From Streptomyces sp. NBC_01267 (GTDB lineage Bacteria; Actinomycetota; Actinomycetes; Streptomycetales; Streptomycetaceae), in NCBI RefSeq assembly GCF_036241575.1, contig NZ_CP108455.1, positions 2,742,501 to 2,806,500 on the forward strand: a DNA stretch of 64,000 bases, read 5' to 3'. The position numbers were made by a program, and so were the translations under genes. Below the pieces are notes generated by a model. It was not told the DNA's origin and did not search any database. It worked only from the letters and a program-made list of their open reading frames with translations. The number at the start of each line of letters is the position of its first letter. Positions within the stretch are counted from its first letter, which is position 1. Shown piece after piece: positions 52,902 through 61,174 of this stretch.

Positions 52902-53873
52902 ATGGCCAAGCAGGAGGACAATCCCACAGACAAGGGCCAGTCCGGCCTGGACCAGGTCAAGGAGCAGTTGTCGGCCTACCTAGGGGCGCAGGGACAGCGG
53001 CTTGTCGATTCGGCCACCGGAAAACTCACCGACCTCGCGCAGGGCATTGGAGACACGGACGGAGACGACGGGGGTGGTCTTCTTGACGTCGGAAAGCGAG
53101 TACTCGGCGGTGAGAATCCGGTCAAGGCCTTCGTGGGCGAGAAGGCCGGTGCAGTGAAGGACAAGGCCGTGGATTCGGTCAAAGGCGCCTTCGGCGGGGG
53201 CAGCGATGGCGGGAAGTCCGGAAGCGTCAAGGTGACCAATATCGTCGAGGTCATCGACATCGGCATGCCCTTGCGCACGGTGTATGACCGGTGGACCGAG
53301 ATCGAGGAGTTCAGCTCGTTCACCAAGGGCGTCACCGGCGTGTCTCAATCGGACGAGATCGAGAGCGACTGGAAACTCAAAGTCGCCTTCTCCAACCGCA
53401 GTTGGAAGGCCACAGTTCAAGAGCAAGTACCCGACGACCGCATCGTATGGACATCCGAGGGCGCGCAAGGGACGACCCACGGCGCCATCAGCTTCCACGA
53501 ACTGGCCCCGCGACTGACGCGCATCGTCGCTGTCGTCGAGTACACCCCCTCCGGATTCTTCGAGAAGACCGGCAACATCTGGCGGGCCCAGGGGCGCCGA
53601 CTGCGGTTGGATCTCAAGCACTTCCAGCGGTACGTGACGCTTACCGACGACGACGAAGTCGAAGGCTGGCGTGGCGAGATCCGCGACGGGGAAGTCGTGC
53701 GGAGCCACGAAGAGGGCCTCGAAGACGACGAGGACGAATCTGGCGGCGAAGAGGAAGAAGACGAAGAGCCAGAAGACGATGAGGACGACGACGGCGAGGA
53801 GTACGACGGCGAGGAGTACGAGGACGAAGAGGAGGACGAAGAAGAGGAGCCGGAGGACGAAGAAGAGGAGTGA
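52902..53873 (+). CDS. gvpZ: GvpZ-like SRPBCC (START-fold) protein with acidic tail
   Basis: A 323-residue protein. Residues about 1-100 are Gly/Asp/Lys-rich; about 105-250 form a polyketide cyclase/dehydrase-type SRPBCC domain (VTNIVEVIDIGMPLRTVYDRWTEIEEFSSFTKGVTGV, WKLKVAFSNRSWKATVQEQVPDDRIVWTSEGAQGTTHGAISFHEL, TRIVAVVEYTPSGFFEKTGN). The last 60 residues are nearly all Glu/Asp. In S. coelicolor a comparable gene is inside the gvp operon. It may bind a hydrophobic ligand. ATG 52902 has AGGAGG upstream. Confidence 0.72.
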   Translation: MAKQEDNPTDKGQSGLDQVKEQLSAYLGAQGQRLVDSATGKLTDLAQGIGDTDGDDGGGLLDVGKRVLGGENPVKAFVGEKAGAVKDKAVDSVKGAFGGGSDGGKSGSVKVTNIVEVIDIGMPLRTVYDRWTEIEEFSSFTKGVTGVSQSDEIESDWKLKVAFSNRSWKATVQEQVPDDRIVWTSEGAQGTTHGAISFHELAPRLTRIVAVVEYTPSGFFEKTGNIWRAQGRRLRLDLKHFQRYVTLTDDDEVEGWRGEIRDGEVVRSHEEGLEDDEDESGGEEEEDEEPEDDEDDDGEEYDGEEYEDEEEDEEEEPEDEEEE

Positions 53874-53997
53874 GAGCCGAATCGCCGACGTCCCGGAATT
53901 TCCCCTGACCACCTCGCCACTCTGTTTGAGCCCGAGGCACTTCGACCGACTGCTCACTTCGGGCACTACTCGGGCACTGTCGCACCGTCCGGCCGAC

Positions 53998-54252
53998 CGC
54001 CCGTCCCGTACGCATGCTGATCGCCGTGCTGTACGGCGAAGACCGACCCGGACCCGTGGACGATGTCGGTCTGTTCGAAGGTGATGGTCCGACGGTCGTC
54101 CGGCAGCGGCGGCGGCCTCCGCCGCCAGCCGCGCCAGCGCCTCGCGGCAGGAGGGGTCGCGACGTAGCAGTGCCGCGAATTCCAAGGCCCAGAAGCCGAA
54201 GAGCGAACGCCGGATCTCGTCGGCGTCCGGGGGCGGCCGGGCCCGGGTGCTC
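53998..54252 (-). pseudogene. Truncated, frameshifted copy of the 56233-56709 gene
   Basis: About 230 bp from 54001 match the 3' half of the gene at 56233-56709 closely, for example CGCCGTGCTG-ACGGCGAAGACCGACC in both. The minus-strand frame begins FAALLRRDPSCREALARLAAEAA, then shifts near 54115. The end at 54225-54250 instead resembles DNA within the cyclase-like gene near 56880-56910, so a deletion has joined the two gene fragments. Confidence 0.75.
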
Positions 54253-54257
54253 GCGGC

Positions 54258-55442
54258 TCAGGTACCTGCGTTGATTCCCGCGCGCAGGATCACGTCCACC
54301 AGCCTGTCCGCCGCGTCCGGACGCCCGTGGGCACGCGCCCGTTCCGCCATCGCCGCCCGTCGTGCCGGGTCGATGAGCAGCGGGCCCACCGCGTCGCGGA
54401 GACGCGCTCCGGTGACGTCACCGATCAGGGCCACGGCCGCACCGGCCTCTTCGAGGTGGCGGGCGTTGTGCGCCTGTTCGTTCCCGGCTGATGAGGCGAG
54501 CGGGATGAACACGCCGGGCTTACCGAGGGCGGTCAGCTCGGCAAGCGTGCCCGCGCCGCTGCGGGAGATCACCACGTCGGCCAGCGCCAGGACGTCGGGG
54601 AGTTCGGGGCCGACGAACCCGGCAAGGTAGTAGCGCCCTTGCAGGCCCGGAGGGAGTGCCGACACATGGTGGTGCAGCTCCGCGACGTTGGCCGGTCCGC
54701 ACTGGTGGATCACGTTCGCGCGTTCCAGCAGCCACGTCAGCGAGTCTCGCACCACGCCGTTGATCTGCTGCGCGCCCTGCGCGCCGCCGGTGACGTACAC
54801 GGTCGGCAGGCGCCGCTCGAAGCCGTGCAGCCCCAGTGCCTCAACTGCCTTGTCCGGGTGGCCGGTCAGCACCTCGGGGCGGACCGGATTGCCGGTCACG
54901 ACGCCGGCGGCGCGCACCGACTCCGGGAGGAGCGGCAGCGACGATTCCGACGACAGTGCGATCCTGGTCGCCGAGCTCGCGAGCTTCCGGTTGGCCAGGC
55001 CCAGGCGCACGGTCTGTTCGTGCAGGACCAGCGGGCGGCGGCACATACGGGCGGCCAGGCCTGCGGGGACGGCCACGTAGCCGCCGGTGGCGAGTACGAC
55101 GTCCGGCTGGAAGTCGGCGACGATCTTCCGGGCCTGTGCCACACCCAGCGGCACCCGGGCCATGTCCTTGACGTTGGCCGGGGACACCATTTTGAGCGGG
55201 TTGCTGGAACGGCGGATCTTGCCCGTGGCGACCGTGGTGAACGGGATGCCCTCGGCCGGTGCGACCCGGGCCTCCAGGCCGTCCGGCGTACCGATCCACA
55301 GCACGTCGAGCGACCTGCCCTCTGCCGCCAGCCGAGCCCGTAGCGCGCGGATCGCGGTCACTGCGGGGTAGGTGTGGCCCCCTGTACCTCCCCCCGTGAC
55401 GATCAGACGGAAGGGGCGAGGAAGAGAAGAAGGACTGTTCAC
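54258..55442 (-). CDS. murG: MurG-family UDP-GlcNAc:undecaprenyl-PP-MurNAc-pentapeptide GlcNAc transferase, accessory copy
   Basis: A 394-residue GT28 enzyme: FRLIVTGGGTGGHTYPAVTAIRALRARL (G-loop 1), DVVLATGGYVAVPAGLAA, PLVLHEQTVRLGLANRKLAS, VTGGAQGAQQINGVV (G-loop 2), VVISRSGAGTLAELTALGKPGVFIPLASSAGNEQAHNARHLEEAGAA. These fit lipid II formation by MurG. It is outside any division cluster (no murC/ftsQ nearby), so it is probably a second copy, perhaps for a special wall or natural-product role. GTG 55442. Confidence 0.9.
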   Translation of the reverse strand: MNSPSSLPRPFRLIVTGGGTGGHTYPAVTAIRALRARLAAEGRSLDVLWIGTPDGLEARVAPAEGIPFTTVATGKIRRSSNPLKMVSPANVKDMARVPLGVAQARKIVADFQPDVVLATGGYVAVPAGLAARMCRRPLVLHEQTVRLGLANRKLASSATRIALSSESSLPLLPESVRAAGVVTGNPVRPEVLTGHPDKAVEALGLHGFERRLPTVYVTGGAQGAQQINGVVRDSLTWLLERANVIHQCGPANVAELHHHVSALPPGLQGRYYLAGFVGPELPDVLALADVVISRSGAGTLAELTALGKPGVFIPLASSAGNEQAHNARHLEEAGAAVALIGDVTGARLRDAVGPLLIDPARRAAMAERARAHGRPDAADRLVDVILRAGINAGT

Positions 55443-55567
55443 CCGGCGCACCCTACTGGCTGCGCTCCAGCCCATGACAATGCACAAGCTCTGCTGCCGT
55501 TCCTGCGGGGCCGATCCGCCTGGTGGGACGGCCCGTCCCACCAGGCCGTAACCGTTCCGGGAACCAC

Positions 55568-56180
55568 GCGAATGGCGGCATGCCGGAGACGGGAGGAGAT
55601 TGGGAGGAGTGAGATGCGCACCGCCATGCGGGCGAGCCCTCGCTGAAGGGCGTGTGGCGTTCGCTGAAGGACGTGTCGCGTTGCGCAGACCAGCTCTTCT
55701 TCCTCTGGAGGATCTCCGATGGCCAGCAACGACAACACCGGCAGCACCACTCTCGGTACGGGCAGTGATGGTGGCGGGACACGAGGCACCACCACCATCG
55801 CCGATACGGTCGTCGCGACCATCGCGGGCATCGCGGTCCGGGAGACCGAGGGGATCTACGCGGTCGGCGGCGGCACGACCCGGGCCCTGGGATCGGTACG
55901 GGACAAGGTGGCCAGGACGCCTGCCCACGGCAGGGGCGTCAAGGTCGAGGTCGGCGAGACAGAGGCCGCCATCGACGTGGACATCGTCGTGGAGTACGGC
56001 GAGTCGATCTCGGACATCGCGAAGGAGATCCGCAGCGGGGTGACGGACGCGGTGGAGACGATGACCGGCCTGAAGGTCGTCGAGATCAACATCAAGGTGC
56101 TCGACGTCCATGTGCCGGGAGAGGACGCCGACGAAGACGAGGACGAGGACAGCGGCGGTAAGAGCGACCGGGTGCGTTGA
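55568..56180. repeat. Segmental duplication, copy 2 (with 51256-51841)
   Basis: Second copy of the Asp23-like gene with its upstream DNA. It carries an extra short GTTCGCTGAAGG/GACGTGT repeat just before the gene (55640-55680). Confidence 0.85.
55719..56180 (+). CDS. Asp23/Gls24 family envelope protein, copy 2
   Basis: A 153-residue paralogue of the 51383 gene with the same Asp23 domain (TTTIADTVVATIAGIAVRETEGIYAVGG; GESISDIAKEIRSGVTDAVETMTGLKVVEINIKVLDVHVP). The differences are conservative and concentrated in the Ser/Gly-rich head and acidic tail (EDADEDEDEDSGG). ATG 55719 has GGAGGAT upstream. It converges on the gene at 56233. Confidence 0.92.
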   Translation: MASNDNTGSTTLGTGSDGGGTRGTTTIADTVVATIAGIAVRETEGIYAVGGGTTRALGSVRDKVARTPAHGRGVKVEVGETEAAIDVDIVVEYGESISDIAKEIRSGVTDAVETMTGLKVVEINIKVLDVHVPGEDADEDEDEDSGGKSDRVR

Positions 56181-56232
56181 GCGGTCGGGCCGTTGACCGG
56201 TCGGGCCGTTGAGCTCGGGCGGGACGAGGGCC

Positions 56233-56709
56233 CTACCGCTGTTCCGCGTCGCGCGAAGGTTCGGCCGGGGCCGTCCCGTACGCGTGCTGGTCGCCGTGCT
56301 GCACGGCGAAGACCGACCCCGAGCCGTGGACGATGTTGGTCTGTTCGAAGGTGAAGGTCCGGCGGTCGTCCGGCAGCGCGGCGGCGACCTCGGCCGCCAG
56401 CCGCGCCAGCGCCTCACGGCAGGACGGGTCGCGGCGCAGCAGCGCCGCGAGTTCCAGGGCCCAGAAGCCGAAGAGCGAGCGCCGGATCTCGTCGGCGTCC
56501 GGGAGTACGGCCCGCTGTACGAGAGCCGCGTTGCCGTCCAGTTGGGCCTCGATCGCGGCCCGGCGGGCGCGGTCGGCGCGGCCGGTACGGTCGGTCCGCT
56601 GGAAGAGGGCGAGTACGGCGCTTCGCGTCCCCTGCCATACGTCCGTGGCCATCGCGGCGACCACCGCTGCGGCTCCCGCTTCCGCGAGTGCCGTCAGTTC
56701 CTCGTTCAC
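56233..56709 (-). CDS. Helical protein with C-terminal QHGDQH motif
   Basis: A 158-residue protein. Its N-terminal 115 residues are helical and Ala/Arg-rich (LAEAGAAAVVAAMATDVWQGTRSAVLALFQRTDR; FWALELAALLRRDPSCREALARLAAEVAAAL). The C-terminus is beta-like: TFTFEQTNIVHGSGSVFAVQHGDQHAYG. The same SV-A-Q-x-G-x-QH motif ends the neighbouring cyclase-like protein, and a related GN-xx-V-AQHGSTV occurs in the STAND protein. I recognise no named family. A broken copy lies at 53998-54252. Confidence 0.75.
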   Translation of the reverse strand: MNEELTALAEAGAAAVVAAMATDVWQGTRSAVLALFQRTDRTGRADRARRAAIEAQLDGNAALVQRAVLPDADEIRRSLFGFWALELAALLRRDPSCREALARLAAEVAAALPDDRRTFTFEQTNIVHGSGSVFAVQHGDQHAYGTAPAEPSRDAEQR

Positions 56710-57317
56710 GACGCCTCCTTCTCGGTCAGGGCTTTCCGGTGATGTGGATGTGCTGGATGCCGTTCTGGGTCGCGTAGACGGTGCCGTGCCCGGACGCCTT
56801 GTTGATCATCTCCGAGAGGCTGCCGGGCACTTCGGCCGTGGGCGCGGGTGCCGCGTGGCGGCCCGGCTGCCCGGGTTCTCGCGGCCCGGATTCTCGCGGC
56901 TCAGGTAGCTGCGCGGATGCGCGCGCGGATTCGTGCGCGGGTGACCCGTACCCGGACAGGTGGAGCCAGGCCGGTGCGGTGAACTCCTTCTCGGCGACGG
57001 CTACTTCGCGGAAGGTCTCCGGGTCGAGACCGGGGTAGCCGTGCGGCACCGTCTCCTCGTAGTAGTGCTGCGAGACCAGGAGCGAGGCGGCCACCGAGTC
57101 CGGCGCCTCCGCCAGGGCGGCGCGGGCCGGGGCCGCGTCGAGGAGCCGGGCGAGGACTTCGAGCGGTCGCCCGGTCACTCCGCCGTCCCAGCCGATGCAC
57201 ACGTCACCGGCGTGCAGGGCGGTCCGGACGCGGATCGAGGTCGGGCCTTGACCCTGGGTTTTGGACACCGGAGACACTTGGATCTTGATGGTCCAGGAGA
57301 ACGGAGTCCCCGTGGGG

Positions 57318-57623
57318 ATGAAGCATTACCCCGCCGAGTTCAAAGCGGATGCGGTCGCGTTGTACCGATCGAGGCCGGGAGCGACGATCAAGTCCGTCGC
57401 CGGTGATCTCGGGGTGAACACCGAGACGCTGCGGAACTGGATCCGGGCCGCCGACGGGCGCCGGCCCGGCGCCCACTCCGCACCGCCGGCCGCTTCGCAG
57501 ACCGGCGGCGACGCTGTTCAGGCGGAGCTGGCCGCCGCTCGCAAGAGGATCCGTGAGCTCGAGGAAGAACGGGACATTCTCCGCAAGGCGGCCCGGTATT
57601 TCGCGACGGAGACGCGCTGGTGA
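57318..57623 (+). CDS. IS3-family transposase OrfA
   Basis: A 101-residue protein: KHYPAEFKADAVALYRSRPGATIKSVAGDLGVNTETLRNWIRAA is the N-terminal HTH, and AAARKRIRELEEERDILRKAARYF is the leucine-zipper-like coiled coil. It binds IS ends. Its stop overlaps the orfB start as GTGA, so orfB may be made by coupling rather than the usual -1 frameshift. Confidence 0.93.
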   Translation: MKHYPAEFKADAVALYRSRPGATIKSVAGDLGVNTETLRNWIRAADGRRPGAHSAPPAASQTGGDAVQAELAAARKRIRELEEERDILRKAARYFATETRW

Positions 57624-58522
57624 ACCGCTACCAGTTCGTTGACGATCACCAGCGCCGACACGGCGTGAAGCGGCTCTGCGACATCCTCGGCCTGGCCCGC
57701 TCGAGCTTCTACTATTGGCGCCGCACCGCATCCGCGAGAGCGGCCCGCCAGACCGTCGAAGCCGGGATCGCGGCCCGGATACGCAAGGTCCACCAAGACT
57801 CCGACGGCACCTACGGAGCCCCCAGGATCACCGCAGAACTCCGCGACGAGGGCGGCCCGGTGGTCAACCACAAGCGCGTCGCGAGGATCATGCGGTCCAT
57901 CGGGCTCGAGGGAGTCCGTCTGCGCCGCCGGCACCGCACCACCGTCGCGGACCAGACCGCAGCGAAGGCGCCAGACCTGATCGGCCGTGACTTCACCGCG
58001 GCCGCAGTCAACAGAAAGTACGTCGGCGACATCACATACCTGCCGGTCAGCGGCGCGAAGCCGCTCTACCTCGCGACCGTCATCGACCTCGCCTCACGTC
58101 GGCTCGCCGGGTGGGCGATCGCTGACCACATGCGGACAGAACTCGTCATCGACGCCCTCACGGCCGCCGAGCGGACCCGCGGAAACTTGACCGGAGTGAT
58201 CATGCACACCGACCACGGATCTCAATATTCGAGCAGGGCCTTCGCGGAACTCTGCAGGTCAGCTGGGGTCCGGCAGAGCATGGGCGCGATCGGGTCCAGC
58301 GCCGACAACGCTGCCGCGGAAAGCTTCAACGCCGCCTTCAAGAGGGAGACGCTCAAAGGCCGCAAAGCCTGGTCGAGCGAGCGTGAGGCCAGGCTCGACG
58401 CCTTCCGCTGGCTGACCCGCTACAACACCCGGCGCCGGCATTCCCGCCTCGGTCAGCGGTCTCCGATTGCCTACGAGAACGCCGTCCAAGCAGCAGCAAC
58501 TACCCTGACCCAAGCCGCATAG
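57620..58522 (+). CDS. IS3-family transposase OrfB (DDE integrase)
   Basis: A 300-residue protein with an HTH_21 region (IRKVHQDSDGTYGAPRITAELRDEG) and the rve/DDE core: D in YVGDITYLPV, D in VIMHTDHGSQYSS, E in NAAAESFNAAFKRE. The C-terminal RYNTRRRHSRLGQRSPIAYE is typical of IS3 members. It appears intact. Confidence 0.95.
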   Translation: MNRYQFVDDHQRRHGVKRLCDILGLARSSFYYWRRTASARAARQTVEAGIAARIRKVHQDSDGTYGAPRITAELRDEGGPVVNHKRVARIMRSIGLEGVRLRRRHRTTVADQTAAKAPDLIGRDFTAAAVNRKYVGDITYLPVSGAKPLYLATVIDLASRRLAGWAIADHMRTELVIDALTAAERTRGNLTGVIMHTDHGSQYSSRAFAELCRSAGVRQSMGAIGSSADNAAAESFNAAFKRETLKGRKAWSSEREARLDAFRWLTRYNTRRRHSRLGQRSPIAYENAVQAAATTLTQAA

Positions 58523-59130
58523 ACGTGTTCAACATCCGGGGTCAAGGCCCGTCTTCTCCCCCGCAGTTCGGTTGTGGGCACGGAGGCGGGCCGCGAGTTC
58601 AGGGATCAGCGGGTGGATCAGCCTGGGCTTCCGCACTCCGGCCGGGGCCGTCACCCGGAAGCCGTCGCCCAGATCGTCCCGCAGGCAAGCCTCCCAGTCG
58701 ATGCCGCTCACCTCGAACGACTCACGCAGCGCCGTCGCCAGTACGGATCGGATCTGCTGCAACGCGACATTGCCACGCCCGCCCGAGCCGACGATGTCGA
58801 CGGCCAGCACGGCCCGGTACTCCCACACGTCTTCCCTGGGTCGCATTCCGCTCACTTGTTTCACTCACTCCTCCTGGGGCTCGCGGCCTGCCGCGCAGCC
58901 GTCTGTGCGTCGCGGCTCGTCGTAGCAGTACCCCAAGTACCCCTGTGGTGCTGGAAGTCCACTCTGCTCCGAGGAAGCCGTCCACATCTCGTCGCAATAC
59001 TGGATCCGCACCGTCCGCACGGGAGTTCCGGGAACGGGTGTCGGCGAACACGGCGCCGGGCGTGCGCCCGGGGCGCAGACTGGTTGCCGCGGCGAAGCGA
59101 AGCCCGTAGGTGTGAGGAGACAACAGGACC

Positions 59131-59916
59131 ATGGCGGACGGAGATCCGGGCCGGGGTGCAGGGGGTCGTCGGCCGCGTGAGAAGTGGGCCTGGCCGACAT
59201 CGAGCCTGCTCGGCGGCCTCGCACCGGCCGCGCGCGAGCGGCTGCTCGCCCTGGGTGCTCAGGTGCGGTATCCGGCCGACCGCGTACTCATGCGCGAATC
59301 GGAGCGGACCACCTTCGTACTGATCCTGCTCGACGGCGTGGTCAAGGCGACCGGCCGTACCCACGACGGCCGGGACGCCCTGCTCGCCGTACGGATGGGC
59401 GGGGATCTGGTCGGTGAGTTCGCCGGGGTCGACGGACGGCCCCGGTCGGCGACCGTCACCACCTGCGGGCCGGTCGCCGCGCGGAGCGTCACGCGCGGCG
59501 ACTTCCTCGACTGCATGCAGCGGGACCCCCGGATCGCCCACGCGGTCAACGCGTCCATCGTGACGAAGCTGCGCGTCGCCAACAGCCGGCGCATCGACTT
59601 CACCGGGTGCGACGCCGCGACCCGGCTGGCGCGGGTGCTGCACCAGATCGCGCTGACGTACGGGGAACGGGCCGGCGAGGGAGCGGTGATCCGCTGGCCC
59701 ATCACCCAGCCGGAACTCGCCACGCTGTCCGGCGCGGCCGAACCCACCGTCCACAAGGCGCTGCGCAGACTGCGCGAGACGGGGGTGGTCTCCACGGGCT
59801 ACCGCACCATCAGGGTGGAGGACCTGGCTCTGTTGAGCAGCATCGCCTTCGATGCGGGAGATGCGGACGATGCGGATGACGCGGAGGATGCGGGCGATGC
59901 GGGCGCGGGGCTGTAG
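59131..59916 (+). CDS. Crp/Fnr-family transcriptional regulator with intact cNMP-binding cassette
   Basis: A 261-residue regulator. The cNMP-binding domain is at about residues 30-140; GGDLVGEFAGVDGRPRSATVTT keeps the Glu and Arg-Ser of the phosphate-binding cassette. The HTH_Crp domain (ITQPELATLSGAAEPTVHKALRRLRETGVV) is near 195-225. The C-terminal 20 residues are an Asp/Ala repeat encoded by a GATGCGG-like DNA repeat. ATG 59131 has GGAGACAA upstream. It is divergent from the IS-broken cyclase-like gene, its probable signal source. Confidence 0.92.
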   Translation: MADGDPGRGAGGRRPREKWAWPTSSLLGGLAPAARERLLALGAQVRYPADRVLMRESERTTFVLILLDGVVKATGRTHDGRDALLAVRMGGDLVGEFAGVDGRPRSATVTTCGPVAARSVTRGDFLDCMQRDPRIAHAVNASIVTKLRVANSRRIDFTGCDAATRLARVLHQIALTYGERAGEGAVIRWPITQPELATLSGAAEPTVHKALRRLRETGVVSTGYRTIRVEDLALLSSIAFDAGDADDADDAEDAGDAGAGL

Positions 59917-60030
59917 GAAGTCATCTCATTCGGCCATGCCGGTAGGCCGGGGCCTGGGCGTCGAAGATCACCCCCTTCGGCTCGCTCCCGTCAGCCGGCA
60001 GCGCCCCCGGCCTGCCCTCATGCAGAGGGC

Positions 60031-60954
60031 TCAGCTGTACACGAGAAGGTGGTCACACGTATTCGTGCCGTCGTGGAGCGAAGAGTCGCTGTTGAGGACG
60101 TAGAAAGCCCCGGCGAATCCCGTAGCCGTCATCTTCGGCACCACGATCAGTGTCTGGTTCGCCATGTTCAGCCCGTTCGGCTTCACCACGTGCTGTTGCA
60201 ACTGCGCGAAGAGATTCATCCCGAGACTGGGCAGCCTGAGGGCTCGGTACGTACGGTCCCCCGACCCGTCCGAGCCCGTGACCGGTACCCGGTACTTCAC
60301 GGCGTCCCATTGCGCGGGGTTGGTGGCCATGCGTCCCATCATCTCCAGGTCCTGCAGCCGCCGTTGCGTGCTCGCCCGGACCCCGGCCATGTGAATGTGC
60401 AACTGGTTGAGGACCCGGGCGCTCTGCGAGTTGATCCCCAGACCGATATTCGGATACTGCACGGGGACGCTCCCTCCGCTCCGGGCGTTGTCCCATGCGT
60501 CGTTCCAGTAATTCGGCGCGCCGGAGGTCTCGATGAACGGGCATTCGATACCAGTGATCCGGCAACTGGGGGTCAGGAGAAAGTTGTGCTGGCTCGACGG
60601 CCTGCCGTGCAGTACGACGTAGTCCGAGGTCACCTTCAGGCAGGCGGGAGGGTTCTGCCCGGGGGGCAGGGGTTTTCCATGCGTGCAGTACTCGACGTCC
60701 CGCCACAGCGAATCGTTGTCGGAAGGTTTACCGCAGAGGGGCTGGAGCTGGGCAGGGGGGCAGGTCGGGGTTCCCCCGGGAGGTGGAGTGGGACACGTGT
60801 CGGGGGTGGGGTCTGCGTACGTCGGGGCGGCTGCCGAGGCGGTGCGTCCGGTCGTCGCTTCCACGCCGGTCAGGAGCGTCGCCGCACCGATGACGCCGGA
60901 GAGCGCCACGAACCGACGCCGAGGCAGCTCGTTCGAAGTCTTGTCGTCATTCAT
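60031..60954 (-). CDS. Tat-exported CDP-diacylglycerol pyrophosphatase
   Basis: A 307-residue protein with a twin-arginine signal (LPRRRFVALSGVIGAATLL). The body matches Cdh: SDYVVLHGRPSSQHNFLLTPSCRITGIECPFIETSGAPNYWNDAWDNAR, IGLGINSQSARVLNQLHIHMAGVR (HIT-like histidine site), ALRLPSLGMNLFAQL. The enzyme hydrolyses CDP-diacylglycerol to CMP and phosphatidate, here outside the cytoplasm. The Pro-rich spacer after the signal is unusual. ATG 60954. Confidence 0.9.
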   Translation of the reverse strand: MNDDKTSNELPRRRFVALSGVIGAATLLTGVEATTGRTASAAAPTYADPTPDTCPTPPPGGTPTCPPAQLQPLCGKPSDNDSLWRDVEYCTHGKPLPPGQNPPACLKVTSDYVVLHGRPSSQHNFLLTPSCRITGIECPFIETSGAPNYWNDAWDNARSGGSVPVQYPNIGLGINSQSARVLNQLHIHMAGVRASTQRRLQDLEMMGRMATNPAQWDAVKYRVPVTGSDGSGDRTYRALRLPSLGMNLFAQLQQHVVKPNGLNMANQTLIVVPKMTATGFAGAFYVLNSDSSLHDGTNTCDHLLVYS

Positions 60955-61174
60955 GCGTGCTCTCCGATGGTGATGTCCACTGCATGGACTTCCCGGCCGC
61001 GAGTCAGAAAGGACGGCCCGCCCAGTTCTGGCCTCGCCGATTCGGTCACAGGGTAGGGAGCGACGAGCGGGTTACCTATCGACTGCCCCGGTCGGTGCCA
61101 CGTGTTCCGCCATTCAGCGGCCATCCCGTTTCTCCTCCTCCGAGTGGTGCTCGACCGAGTAGCCGATCACGACG

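Larger units (their letters stand above)
57248..58545 (+). mobile_element. IS3-family insertion sequence, 1298 bp
   Basis: Terminal inverted repeats 57248-57268 (TTGACCCTGGGTTTTGGACA...) and 58525-58545 match at 17 of 21 positions. They are flanked by a 4-bp target duplication GGCC (57244-57247 and 58546-58549). It contains orfA and orfB. Intact ends and clean target duplication point to recent insertion. Confidence 0.95.
56726..58864 (-). pseudogene. Nucleotidyl-cyclase-like gene disrupted by an IS3-family element
   Basis: The 5' part (58864-58546, GTG start after AGGAGG) reads VWEYRAVLAVDIVGSGGRGNVAL and CLRDDLGDGFRV, the two metal-Asp regions of class III nucleotidyl cyclases. The 3' part (57243-56726) continues SIRVRTALHAGDVCIGWDGGVTG, then VPHGYPGLDPETFREVAVAEKEFTAPAWLHL and a tail with GTVYATQNGIQHIH. 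Removing the IS and one GGCC repeat restores a single frame of 279 codons. The C-terminal QNGIQHIH motif resembles that of the neighbour at 56233. As present, the gene is inactivated. Confidence 0.85.

Noticed and set aside
55443..56417. N-terminal extension of the MurG frame by about 325 residues
   Set aside because: The extension is antisense to the Asp23-like gene. The MurG domain begins right after GTG 55442.
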